Positions 1-11,002 of a DNA stretch of 64,000 nucleotides are shown here, piece after piece (the stretch's first letter is position 1; every line of letters begins with the position of its first letter). Under the pieces are notes generated by a model. It had not been told where the DNA came from, ran no database searches, and saw nothing but the letters and a program-made list of their open reading frames with translations. The position numbers and the translations under genes were made by a program. Origin of the DNA: Zygnema cylindricum (lineage: Eukaryota > Streptophyta > Zygnematophyceae > Zygnematales > Zygnemataceae); the NCBI GenBank assembly GCA_037447655.1, contig JBBHKE010000385.1, positions 84,293 through 148,292 of the forward strand, read 5' to 3'.

Positions 1-881
1 AATCGAATACAAGGTATGGCAATATGAAAACAGGAAGGGGAAAAATAAAAGAAATATTGATCTAGAAAGTCAAATATGAAAAATGAACCTCCAAGACATC
101 GCCATGAGTGAGCTTTTCGCCTGGTTGCGCTTGCATCCTGCCTTTTGTTTCACCTGCCTTATCTTTTTAGGTCAAGGTTCACCGAATTCTAGGCGATTCA
201 CGTGAATTTAATTTTCCAGTAATGAGTGCAAATGGCTACAGCAAGCGTAAAAATCAAGCTCCTCACGCCTATTATACCTTTTGTGTTAGATATGCTATTC
301 AACTTTGGGCACGGAAAATTGCACGCGAAATCTATTATCAATCCTTCGAGAAGAATTGAATTTGGCGAGACGGATAAAACACGGCACTTACGCACTTGAG
401 CGAATTTCTGCATGATGTACTTTATTGCCACGTAGCATTTTAAATATGAAAAGCACCAATTGTATTCAAAACAAAAAATCTTTCTTTGAGTGACGACCTG
501 CATGACCGAAAATTGTAAGTCTCCAATTTGTACATGGCCAGCACTCATGTACAGGCGATGGTGACATGTTAAGAAGCAACTATTTTTTTTCCCGGGTTGT
601 TTTTAAAAGTGTGCATTGCCACTTGGCAGGTTGCAGGAATTTTGATCTTGCAAAGAAAAAATCTGGCCAAGGACTATTTTTATGCATAATTTGATTGGCT
701 GCTTGTGCGGACGACACGCGGATCAGGTCTCCAAGCTAAAAGTGCACAGGAGAATAAATCATCTTCCAGGTTTGAGGAATAAGGAGGAATAAAGTTAATA
801 GTGTCTTTCAAAACGAGAAGAGAAGTCGGTAGTGATTGGTCCTTTCACGTTCAAAAATCATATTTTCAAAGAGAAAGCATC
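1..881. other. Non-coding flank upstream of the first gene
   Basis: I see no convincing exon, RNA gene or repeat structure here. A CACGTG palindrome near 198-206 could be a G-box for the gene starting at 882, but it lies almost 700 bases away and has no supporting elements. The reading frames present are short and lack similarity to any family I recognise. Confidence 0.4.
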
Positions 882-3328
882 ATGGCTCAAGAACAACGTC
901 CACGGGACCAGAATTTGGAAATGCAAGGAGAGTCGCAGGAAGGTGACGTGAAAGGAACTGAAGGAGGACAGGGTCAGGTATACAAGACAACCGTTGGTTG
1001 TGATTGCAAAGGCAGACTCTAAAGGGGCTTTTTTGGAGCTATTATCTATTTTGGTTGTCATAGATTTAAGCTTTCTTTTGGCTATGGGCATAAATTCACT
1101 CGTCTTTAAAGGAAAGTATAGCATTTTAATGACATTCGCTGCTCTTAACGTTTGGTAGAACTCGTTCCCTTCTTTGATATTTTTTTCGTTTCCTTTTTCA
1201 GTTCATAAAGAACATTGTTACAATCCGTCGGCAAACTATCTCACTTTACTAGGAGCTTCCCTCCTAAGCTTGAGTACTTGGAAGGTCCGACATGGAACTA
1301 ACTCAAGATTTGGCAATATCTGACCTTTATCAATCAAACTCAGGTGAAAATTAACATTCCGATATCTACATATTCTACTCTGTTTCTTTCCTTCACGGAT
1401 GCAGAATCGCGGATCTGAAACAGTTGGAGGAGATATGTATGAATCTGGAGGCGATGTGAGCGGAAGTCTCGGAGCTGCAGCTGCTGCAGCTGACTTAGGA
1501 GGTCTGACAGGCGCTGGTAAGTGGTGTGGAATACAGTATCTGTGAAATAGCATTCCAAACCTTAAAGCTCATTATCCTCCATGTCTACTTCCAATTTCTT
1601 GCGTGATTGTTTTATCTGTTTAATCCTGCACTGTCTGCAAAGTTAGATTTTAATGAGCTACTTTTAAGCTAGTTTTAATGGCTGCTTGTTACGGTAACTT
1701 ATGAATCATTGTCTTCTCCTTCTAAATCAAACGAATGAGAAGGTCGCGCGATGTCCGCAGTGCCATTCAGAGCTGCGGGAAACGCTATATGTAGTCTCAC
1801 CGTACTATAGTGTATGCGTATTATATGGCTTCCTCTATTAATACGCGTATAGTACGATGAAACTACAGTACGGTACATACGGCGTTTCCAAAAGCTTTTC
1901 GCAAACCTTTTGGAACTACACCGCGAATCGTTATTAGTAATGTTGGGTATCGGGTAAATTCATATCGCGATGATTGCGATATCGATCGAGCAGATTCCTC
2001 GATATATCGTACCGGGACCAACATAAATTATCGCGATATATATCGCGGTATCCGTACAGTCATAGTACGGAAAATCGTACGGATATTTACCCGCCGAAAA
2101 AATGAAATTTTTTGTTTTTTTTATGGTTCGATATATCGGCGATATATCGCGATAATTTTGTTTTTCGATATATCGAAGCGATATATCGAATATCGGCAAA
2201 GGGTCCTCAATACCCAACACTAGTTATTAGTGTCAAGGTCACTAATTTGGGTTCTTAAAATTTTGATTTTTTTCCTCAAATAGGATACATGATTTTAATT
2301 TTTCCTTGACGTTAATTAAGGTACCGTACAAAATAGCGTAAAGCCTGAAAGTACACTAAAATTTAAATAGTGTGGTGTACGGTCGATGTCAGACCGTACA
2401 TAACTGTACCTTTTCAAGTGAAAATTTACAAAAAATGAATTAAATCAGACGCGCACGCATAGGAACGTGCGCTAAAAAAAACGTGATTAGTCTGACACGT
2501 AAATTAGTATAGCATGTACGGATATTTTAGATTCGCGACGGCGTACGATTTCCAATATTTTGTACGGATACATATAGTAATGTATATAATCGTACGGCGA
2601 ATTTTCCATTTTTGCTGTTCCCAAATTAGCATAAACGCCGAAATTAGAAGACACCTTTTTTTTAATTCAAATTCTTAATTAGCATCAATTACGGTAAATT
2701 TTCTTCAACACTATTTAAACTTTGACACTAATAACGATTCGCGGTGTATCATCCGCACTAATTTTCAAAATGGGAAATTTGAAATCACGCACAATTTCCC
2801 GCCTTTTATTGTTTTTATTCACGCAACTAGAGCTTGTTTCAATGTTTCAAGTTCCTTTCATCACAGTAGTCCTTTGTTCCTTTGTTCTCTCTTTGATTTC
2901 GTTTCTTTGACGAGTATGGCATCGTCATAACGCTTGTCTTGTTACATGTACCTTAATTTGTTGAGTTGGCATACAACAAATATATCGACACCATTTGTTG
3001 TTTCTTTCTTGACTGCCAAGGCTCTCTCCTCTCTTCGGTTCTACTCTTTTTTCGAGTCCTATGTGGCTTTCTCTGCTCATTTCTCACTGCTATGTAGTTT
3101 TTTTAACACTAAAAAAACTAAATCAAATAACGTGGTGGCATAATGGCAGGTGGAGATAATCCGGACGTCATTGCCATTCCGACATATACAACAACGACAT
3201 ACACGGAGTACACAACGTATGTTCCCGTTGCAGGCACCGACATTGCTGACATTGGTGGTGCTGAAGGGGCTCAAGGTGGTACGGAAGGCGGTGAACATGG
3301 ACAAGGAGCCGGAGGTGGTGGAACTTGA
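882..3328 (+). CDS. Predicted three-exon gene, Gly-rich acidic small protein of unknown function
   Basis: Three exons join in matching phase: 882-977 (phase 0, donor CAG|GTATAC), 1405-1516 (ends phase 1, donor GTAAGT) and 3150-3328 (ends TGA). The product would be about 128 residues. It begins MAQEQRPRDQ, has a Gly/Glu-rich first third, an Ala run in exon 2, a Thr/Tyr-rich stretch early in exon 3 and a Gly/Glu tail. No signal peptide, membrane segment or known domain is visible. The N-terminus loosely recalls SMP-type LEA proteins, and a real SMP gene lies 3.5 kb downstream on the same strand, but the rest does not match that family. Intron 2 (1.6 kb) carries a MITE nested inside another MITE. 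The model rests on splice phase and composition, so it could be wrong in detail. Transcript data would settle it. Confidence 0.42.
1778..1889. repeat. Short foldback repeat (about 112 bp)
   Basis: The two halves are imperfect inverted copies: the left arm starts GGAAACGC and the right arm ends GCGTTTCC, with related GTACTATA/TATAGTAC and GCGTAT/ATACGC blocks between. It lies in intron 2 of the first gene. It may be a small MITE, but I found no clear target-site duplication. Confidence 0.5.
1919..2746. mobile_element. TA-flanked MITE with CACCGCGAATCG terminal inverted repeats
   Basis: The left end CACCGCGAATCGTTATTAG is mirrored at the right end by CTAATAACGATTCGCGGTG. The dinucleotide TA flanks both ends (1917-1918 and 2747-2748), as expected of a Tc1/mariner-type target duplication. 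It has no transposase ORF, so it is non-autonomous. Related copies are at 4442, 5011 and 5845. A hAT-type MITE is inserted at 1938, just inside the left terminus, so this element is the older of the two. Confidence 0.75.
1938..2222. mobile_element. hAT-type MITE, 285 bp, with 8-bp target duplication
   Basis: The ends are TAATGTTGGGTATCG and CGATA/TACCCAACACTA-like inverted termini. The 8-bp duplication GTTATTAG is at 1930-1937 and 2223-2230. The 8-bp duplication and TA(G)TGTTGGG termini fit the hAT superfamily. The interior is packed with CGATATATCG palindromes and has no ORF. A longer relative with its own 8-bp duplication is at 27108-27937. Confidence 0.82.
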
Positions 3329-4441
3329 GTTTCAAATTGTTGCAGTACACGATGCTTTTCGGAGGCCACTGGTTGATCTTAGACGGATTGCAGTGGTGTG
3401 CACCAGAATTAGAAGTGGTTTTTTGAATGGTGTAGGGTTGCCAACAGTTTGTATATAGTGTACATTTGCTGATAACTTCAGGAGCTTTTTGTTGCCAAAG
3501 ACTAGGCAAACTGAGGGAGACGGAGACACGTAGACTTTGAAAGGAATACCTTGCTTGTTGAATTGTAAAATGTTTTCCAAAAAGGTGGTCTCAAATTTCT
3601 GTTGGAATATGTTTGATTTTTTTATTCTTGCCTGTGCCTCTCAACTTCGTTTATTTTGGAAATTCAGGTCCAGAGTATTTTGTTAGAAGAAATGAAGAAC
3701 CATTTTCTTTGCATTCACCCGATAATTGAGGTCTTTTCTAATTGTTGTGCGAGTTAATTGGCTTTTGCAGATAGCATAAACATTTTGCACCTTTTGAAGT
3801 GTAGAAAATGTATGAAAGATGCTTTTCTTTTCATAAAAATGTAATATGCTTTGTTGTATGCACATTTTCCTGTTTTTAAATGATATCTATCCAAATTCTT
3901 TTCGATGTGCTTTTCGATGGTGCTATTCCAAGTAAAGCCAGACAGACGACTGAAAATTATTCCTCAAAAGACAAATTACAGAAACAGACTCGCTCTCTCT
4001 CCAACTTGCAGGCACACAGTTTCCCCCCTCACCTCCCCTCAGCCAAAGAGGTTTCTAAGATGTTAATGTCCCTTTCTCTATCTCTCACACACTTTTCTCC
4101 GATTTCCTGGCTGGAGAAATTCATAAACCTTAAAAAAAATTGTGAATTGTGTTTGTGAGTACGAAGAAGTAATGGTAAATTGTAAGTTTTAAAACCACAC
4201 AAATGAACAACTCATAAAAAACTGGAATGAAACAGGATAAAAGAAAACATGAAAGATGACAGAATTAAAGAAGACAAGCAGGAAATTACTAATTGCAAAG
4301 GAAATGGAGAAGCTATTGATTAAGCAGAAATTGCAGCAATTGGAGGTAAATTCTGGCTAAGAGATTGGCTAGATATTAGGGCCCGCTGATCCGCTGTCGA
4401 ACTTAGGGAACGCGACAAAGCGTCGCAAATCTGACACGGTA
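3329..4441. other. Intergenic, no gene seen
   Basis: Downstream flank of the first gene. It has AT-rich sequence with short random reading frames and the start of a repeated block (around 4398-4438) that recurs at about 4676-4720 and 4729-4755. I see no exon or RNA gene. Confidence 0.4.
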
Positions 4442-4647
4442 CACCGCGAATCGTTATTACACTATAGAAATTATTAGAGTAAAGAAAAAAATAGCGTCAT
4501 TCATTCAAATTTAGTGCCAGGAGACGTGGCAAATTATGGTCCATGTCCTTAAATAGTGTAATTTGTTCTATTTAAGGTATCAATGTCAAAATTTTGGGGT
4601 GCCGATATTGAGTACATAAGGCTAATAAGTAATAACGATTCACGGTG
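4442..4647. mobile_element. 206-bp TA-flanked MITE, copy 2
   Basis: CACCGCGAATCG at the left end, CGATTCACGGTG at the right end, TA on both sides (4440-4441, 4648-4649). It is nearly identical in length and interior to the copy at 5845-6050. It is inserted in a locally repeated block containing GGGAACGCGACAAAGCGTCG, seen on both sides. Confidence 0.75.
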
Positions 4648-5010
4648 TACTGTAGTACACTATTCATTTCGCAAATCTTAGGGAACGCGACAAAGCGTCG
4701 CAAATCTGACACGTTAAACACTATTCATTTCGCAAATCTAAGGGAACGCGACAAATCGTAATTATTGGCTTATTCATACGTTGTACATTAGATAATCTTG
4801 TACTTTTTCGGTTACGGGCGGGCACCTTTAGTGGCGAGAAATCGAGTTTCGGTTAACTTTTATTTTCGTAAACGTCGGTCGGTTAACGGTTAACAATTTT
4901 GGAGCGTGACATAACCCGGTCGGGCGTCGGTTACTCGGATTTTGAAAAAAAAAAACGGTCGGTTTCGGTTATGTAAAATTTTGACTTTTGCGACCTCTGC
5001 CCAAACACTA

Positions 5011-5570
5011 CACCGCCAATCGCTATTAGCGTAAAAGTTTCTTTAGCGTACATGAAAAATTACCGTGGTTTACGCTAATTAAGAATTTGAAAATTTTGAA
5101 AAAAAACATACATTCTAATTGTTTAATAATTCTAATTTGGATCTTTGAAAAAAAAAATGTCGGTCGCAAACATGCTTACACTAATATAGGTATTCGTACA
5201 AAATCTTACAGATCGTACACAAATCGTACGTTCACACAGTCGAAAAGTGGTTGCTGGACGAATATGTGCGAACGTGATATTTGACAGCCCTATTAGACCC
5301 CCTTTTTAGAGCGCACATTCTCATGCGTCCGCGGCTACTAATACTCATTATTTATACTTTTTCACTTAAAAAGGTACAATTTTGTACGGTCTGACACTTT
5401 CCGTACACCACACTAATTAACTGATGGCGTACTTCCATTTTGTACGGTACTAAAAAATTAACCCTAAATAGAGTAAAGAAAAAAATAGAATGAACTACGC
5501 TAATGGAGAATAAAATAAAAAAAAAGCGGGACGGAATTAGTGTACACAACGCTAATAGCGATTGGCGGTG
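5011..5570. mobile_element. 560-bp TA-flanked MITE, copy 3
   Basis: Terminal inverted repeats are CACCGCCAATCGCTATTAGC and GCTAATAGCGATTGGCGGTG, flanked by TA at 5009-5010 and 5571-5572. The interior shares blocks, in inverted orientation, with the 1919-2746 element, including a GTACGGTCTGACA-type segment. No transposase is encoded. Confidence 0.75.
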
Positions 5571-5844
5571 TACTGATTACTGCACACTATTTAAATTATG
5601 GGCTGTGACGCTTCATTCGTACAGAAAAGTACACCGTGTACGATTTAATGATCGGTGGCTCGGTGCCCTTCAATTTTACCATTCGAACTAAAATAATGTG
5701 ACACTAATTTATCTTGACCCTATTCGTATAAATGGTTTGAAACTAGCCAGTCACTCTATAGTCTCTACAGTATAGAATTAGAGCTGCACTAATATAAAAT
5801 TATAAACATTATAAACCCCTCTTGCTAATAAAACTTTGACGCTA

Positions 5845-6050
5845 CACCTTGAATCTTTATTAGCGTATAGAAATTATTAGTGTAAAGAAAAAATTAGCGT
5901 CATTCATTCTAATTTAGTGCCAGGAGACGTGGCAGATTATGGTCCACGTCCTTAAATAGCGTAATTTATTATATTTAAGGTATCAATGTCAAAATTTTGG
6001 GGTGCCGATATAGCGTACATAAGGCTAATAAGTAATAACGATTCACGGTG
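5845..6050. mobile_element. 206-bp TA-flanked MITE, copy 4
   Basis: Same length and near-identical interior as 4442-4647. The left terminus is more diverged (CACCTTGAATC) than the right (CGATTCACGGTG). TA flanks at 5843-5844 and 6051-6052. Confidence 0.72.
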
Positions 6051-6504
6051 TAAATTACGAGACACGGTTCCAGGTGCCACTTTCATGGTGTTTGCTGAAA
6101 CGTGTATGGCTACGATTCACTGTGACGTCATAATATGTGTAAAATTGAGATTGTGACGTTATCTGGACGTATTTCTCAGCTTCAACTGGCGGTCAGGATT
6201 CGCTCTTCGAAATTATCGTAAGTGCAAAACGCGTATTTTTTCAAAAGCATTAGTTCTAATAAAAAACCGCTTATAATACTTCGATCCCTTGTATAGTTGT
6301 ATAATAATTTATTATGGATACGGCTTTCCGCACTTAAGAAACTGAGGTCGCTTGTGGCGTTTTGCACCCAAGGGATAATTTGGCCAATTTGACAGTTTTC
6401 TCTTCCGTTTGTCCGTTGACCGGCGGCACCTTTTATTGCCTGCCTGATTTGTGCCCGCTTTCCCCAGACGCGTGTGACTTGTGAGTCGCGGCAAAAGATT
6501 GCCG

Positions 6505-6510
6505 CACGTG
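6505..6510. promoter_or_regulatory. G-box / ABRE-like site (distal)
   Basis: CACGTG in the context GCACGTGTC, about 370 bases upstream of the SMP LEA start codon. ACGTG-core elements are the usual abscisic-acid response sites of LEA genes. Function here is inferred from position. Confidence 0.45.
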
Positions 6511-6574
6511 TCATCGTGCAATCGTGGCGCTCATCGCATCTAGCGATTCACAGTCAATGGAGACGCCTTTATCA

Positions 6575-6580
6575 CACGTG
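6575..6580. promoter_or_regulatory. G-box / ABRE-like site (proximal)
   Basis: CACGTG in the context ACACGTGTGG, about 300 bases upstream of the SMP LEA start codon and 70 bases from the distal site. Paired ACGT elements are typical of ABA-responsive promoters; function is inferred. Confidence 0.48.
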
Positions 6581-6878
6581 TGGTGCTTTCCAGCGGTCAT
6601 GCACCAAGTGCTTTCGCCTCCAGCAATAAAGAAACGGCAAAAGGAGGCACTTCAATATCCAGCTTGAAATGCTGCACATTGACAGTTTTACGGCTTTAAA
6701 ATCAGTTTTCAAGGTGGCACGAGTTTAAGAGCATTGTTTTACTGAGATTAAAAAGTCAGCCATAGGAGAAACAAGAGTTGCATAATTTTTGATGTAGAAA
6801 TCCTTTAGAAGTAGAAGAGAGGTGACATCGAAATAGTGTGAGCAATTGAAGTAGGCGAAAGGAACAGTAATTGCTGAT

Positions 6879-7941
6879 ATGCAGTCAGCTAAGGGAGATC
6901 CAATGCAGGCGGCTGCAAGGGGACGCCAGGAGAAAGAAAAAAGCGATGAAAATAAGTTTACTCATGGGGATGTTCTTCAGGCAAGTTTGAAAAATAAGCC
7001 CTTAGAATCGATACTATTTGAAATTCATCCTTGTTGTGTGATGAGCTATTGTATGAAGAGGAGGTTTTAATTCCAGTCAAAGCCCGTGCTAGAAAAACGC
7101 ATTTTTAAATCAATGACAGTAACTAGTACCAGTTTTATGTGTTTTTTGTCACTCGAGTTTTTATTTTTTTCCTCAGAATCAGATGGCTTAACTCGAATTC
7201 TTATGGCTTATGATGCAGGGAGTGATGCAAGAAGCCGGTCATCTTCCAGTGACACAAGCGGAGGCTGCTGCCATTCGGAGTGCGGAAGCGAAGGCTCTTG
7301 GAGGACCGGGACCAAAGGGCGGTTTGGGCGCAGAGGCTCAAGCAGCTGCCGACCAGAATGATGCAGGATATACTCTGGAAACACCACAGACGTTACGTGA
7401 CGTGTTGAAGGTTTGTCTTGCAACATCAACTTCAAGGTTTAATTTGCAGCAGCTTTTTGTAGGTTTGTCTGGCATCATCATCGTGAATTATCAAGCATAG
7501 AAAAAAGTGCAAACATGTACTGTACTACTATTATTTTTTTGTACGGTAAATACTTAAATTGTATGTATTCTACTCTATATTTATCATAAAATTATACAAA
7601 GTTTGTAAAACTGAATGAAATATTTTTTGTTCTATGCTTTCAAGAATTGGATACGGGGATAGCTTGAAGAGAGTTGTTCTTCATTTTTTAGCATAACGAT
7701 AGATAAAGAATTGGTTTACAACGCGCCATTTACCAACACACCCTCTACTAAACAATAACGCAGGATTATATGATGTTCATGGCAGGATGCCAAGCATAAG
7801 CTAGCTCACGACAAAGATGTGGAGCAACATGAGGCTAATGAAGTGATACGAACAGAAAAGAAACACGATCCAAATTTTGAGGAAATAAAGTCTGGCGTTG
7901 GGGCACTCGAGCAGCGAGCAGCAACTGCTAATAACCCCTAA
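6879..7941 (+). CDS. SMP-domain (seed maturation protein type) LEA protein, three exons
   Basis: Exons 6879-6980, 7219-7410 and 7786-7941 join in phase 0 and give about 149 residues ending in TAA. Exon 1 is a Lys/Glu-rich leader ending FTHGDVLQ. Exon 2 carries one SMP repeat: VTQAEAAAIRSAEAKALGG, then GPKGGLGAEAQAAADQN. Exon 3 carries a second, weaker repeat (HDKDVEQHEANEVIRTEKKHDP, then a GVGALEQRAATANN ending). The family is hydrophilic and disordered and is associated with protection during desiccation in seeds, spores and dry tissue. Intron 1 has a GC donor (CAG|GCAAGT), a known minor class with strong flanking consensus. Keeping a GT donor would add a frame-breaking segment. Intron 2 has donor AAG|GTTTGT and a weak acceptor at 7785. 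Two G-boxes lie upstream. The stop codon is two bases before an assembly gap, so the 3' UTR is not seen. Confidence 0.8.
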
Positions 7942-7942
7942 G

Positions 7943-7952
7943 NNNNNNNNNN
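7943..7952. other. Assembly gap (10 N)
   Basis: Ten N bases, probably a placeholder of unknown true size, followed directly by a long T run. Sequence continuity across it should not be assumed. Confidence 0.99.
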
Positions 7953-8431
7953 TTTTTTTTTTTTTTTTTTTTTTTCTCAAATGTGCGTATTTTGAGTGTT
8001 TCAACAGTGGATAATGTACTAATTGATTTTTTTGTTTATTTTTTGCGATACGATGTTTGAAATATTTGCGTACTATATTTTATGATATGATGATACATAA
8101 TTCTTTCTCCCTCTCCCTCTCCCCCACTTTCCCCCTCCTTCCCTCACCCCTTTTTGGAGGTACAGTACATTATTTGAGTGGTAAAATACTAAAACGGGGT
8201 GTATATTAATATTCTTAAAACCCAATTTTAGTATTTGTGTGAAGGGGTTATTTTTAAAACTTTTGAAGAAAAAATGAAAAAAAAAAAAGAAAAAGCGAAT
8301 TACGGAATTAGTGTTTTAGAGCTAAAAATGACTCTTGGTGTACTTTCAAATACAAGAGTATGGAAAAAGGTTTAAGATTCCGTACGATTAGTACTGTGTT
8401 TGAAAATCGATGACATAGACATTTTGACGCG
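7953..8431. other. Non-coding, low-complexity
   Basis: Starts with a poly-T run after the gap, then AT-rich sequence with a short CT-rich patch (8101-8150). No exon or RNA gene seen. Confidence 0.4.
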
Positions 8432-8653
8432 CGAGAGAGAGGGGAATAAGGAAGAAGGGATGGGGGTGGGAGGAGGGAAAATGGGGAGGGAATGGTGGGG
8501 GGAGGGAAGGGAAGGAAAGGGGGGAAGGGAAGGGAAGGGTGTAAAGTGAAGGGAGGTGATAAAAGGGAAAGGGGTGGAGGGGAGAAGGGAGCTCAGGGGG
8601 AGGAGAGGGGGGAAAGTGGAGGAGAGGAAAGGGGAGGAGGGGAGGGAAGGGGG
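8432..8653. repeat. Polypurine tract (G/A-rich), about 220 bp
   Basis: Almost pure purine on the + strand, built from GGGAAGGG and GGAGG units with few interruptions. The open frame through it (Gly/Arg/Lys) is a composition artefact. Such mirror-like purine tracts can adopt triplex (H-DNA) structure. Confidence 0.8.
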
Positions 8654-11002
8654 GTTATACTAGGTGAAAGTAGGGGTAAAATAGCACTGCAAGACAAAAA
8701 ATGGGTTCTATTTTCGCTTTTCCTAAATTGGGACTGTTTGTTTTTTGTCTTTCTTTTTTGGGGAGAGTTATATGCGATCAATAAGTTTAACAAGAAAAAA
8801 ATGCAGAAAAAGTAAAAATAAGTAATTAAAAAGAAAAAAAAAGAAAATATTGCACGAAAACCTTGTATCGAAAATCGAGAAATGATCATTGAATAGATAT
8901 TTTCTTTTCTTATGCGGATGGGATAATATGAAAAATAGTGTAATTTTAATGCGCTATATTCCGTCCTCAAAATTGTTGATTTATCGTTTAGGAAAAGTAA
9001 CGTGCATATTTTTATAAATTTCCACTTTTTGAGCTATTATTCACATAGAAACTATCGAATCGAAAAAGGAAAAAAAAAAAAAAAACAAGGGAAAAAAACA
9101 TAAGCGGAACAAAAAAATCAGAAGGGTTGGTTTTAAATTCACTTGAAAATGTTTCATATTTAGGTCAAATGCGTACTTTTTCAATATTTATTTCCGGTTT
9201 TTTTTTCATTTGGAAAGTAAGTTATTCCGTTTCAAATTGGTTGTAAACAATTAAAACGTTTAAAAATCGGCAATTTGGTGCTTAATTTGAAAAAAATGGG
9301 TTTATTTTTGGGCTCCAAAGCAAGATCTTCGGCAAAAAAAAAAATAAAAAAAATAGGACATTTTAAAAGATTCTCCTCATTCAAAATTTTTAAAATTCGA
9401 AGCATTTTCGAATATAAAAAAAATATGTTATACTTTACATTGCTATTAATTATTGTATTCCATATATTCCTATTAGAATAAAACCAGTTTAAACGTGAAA
9501 TTTGTTTTAGTGAAGTATTAATTAAAGTTTGAAAAACGATTAAAGTTTACGGATTGATGTCGTTTGTTTTTGTTAATACTATTTTATGACCAAAAAAAGG
9601 TCCGATAAAAAATGTAAAAAAAAAATTGTTCGAAATTTGACAGTTCGACGTTTAAAAAAAAAAAAAGGGGGGGGAGAAGAGAAAAAAAATGCAAAATTTC
9701 TCTCCATTGAGTAGTTTCGGTTCGTCGGTAAGATTTTTTTAATAAGAAATCCGATTATTTTTCTAAAAATGAAATTAGTCATTTCAACTAAAATACAAAT
9801 TTACACTTCTTGTAAGTTAATAGTTTACGTTTTAATTTCTTCGCAAATTTTTACCTTTTGCGGTTTTATTTTCTGATCCTTTATAATAGGATCCACTTTT
9901 ATTTACGATTCTGTACAAATTAAAACCGAAAATTATGAAACAAAAGACATAAAAAAACTTTTTTTTACTGTTTGAGTATTGAACCTGTTTTGAAAGCAGT
10001 TCTATAATATTTTTTAAAGTTAGTTAAAAGAAATCTTTCAAATTAAAATACATATAGGACAACTTTTGAGGACATAAAAGAATAAATCAAATAAATGTTA
10101 ATGTTAATTGTTATTAATCAATAAATAAGATATGAAAAACTACAACGCTGACCACTGTCATATTGAATTGTGGTTTTTGATTCTGAAACTAGCTATCTCC
10201 CCACTAATCCTTTTATATATTTTAATTGTTTATTTTTATTTATTTTTCGAGTTTTTCAATTATCACTATACTATTTCGTCGCAAGGAAACACAATTTTTA
10301 TAGTTTTTTGATTTCCTACATTCGAAAAAAAAACAATATCTACAAAATCATAAAAAAACAAATAGAGGACCAAGAACAGTCTCCACTCTAATAACCATTT
10401 GCAATTCAGTTTTTGGAAAAATACAAAAAAAGTCAGCAATAAGAACTTTTATCTATAAAAAAAGGATAAGAGAACACTGTACATAAAAATCTTGTTTTAA
10501 AGGACAAGGGAAGGGGAAGAAGAGGAAGGGAAAATAATACTAACATATCACAGAAGAAATTATATAAAAATTCTAAAATTGAAGATTTCACTTATTTTAA
10601 AAAACCACTTTTCACTGAATCCTAGTAATTATATTCCATTTTGGCATAAAAACTTACGGAAAACTAATGTAAAAAATAATATTTGCCTGTAAAACGACGA
10701 TTTTGTATGATAAGTATAGTGGAAACGAGTCCAAAAAGGGAAATAGAGTAATAGTAAAAATAGAAGTAATAACCACACGTATGCAAATCAAGCATTTGAG
10801 AATAAAAAAGATGAAAAAATAAAGAAAAATTTAAGAAAAAGCACAGAAAAAATAAAGAAGAAAAAAAATGGATTGTTGAGTAATTCCCTAATACTCCCAA
10901 TACTAATATTCCCAAAAAATTTGTAACCGTTTAATCTAATTAACACTTTTTAAAATACTAATTTCAAACGGGGAAACGCCAAAAATCGGCACTAAGAAAC
11001 TA
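8654..11002. other. Long AT-rich gene-free stretch
   Basis: About 2.3 kb of very AT-rich DNA with many A and T runs. I see no conserved domain, splice-consistent exon chain, tRNA or structured repeat. All reading frames are short and of low complexity. Confidence 0.5.

Noticed and set aside
8492-8815. Gly/Arg/Lys-rich 107-codon frame that could be called an RNA-binding protein
   Set aside because: It lies in the purine tract and loses all character where the tract ends.
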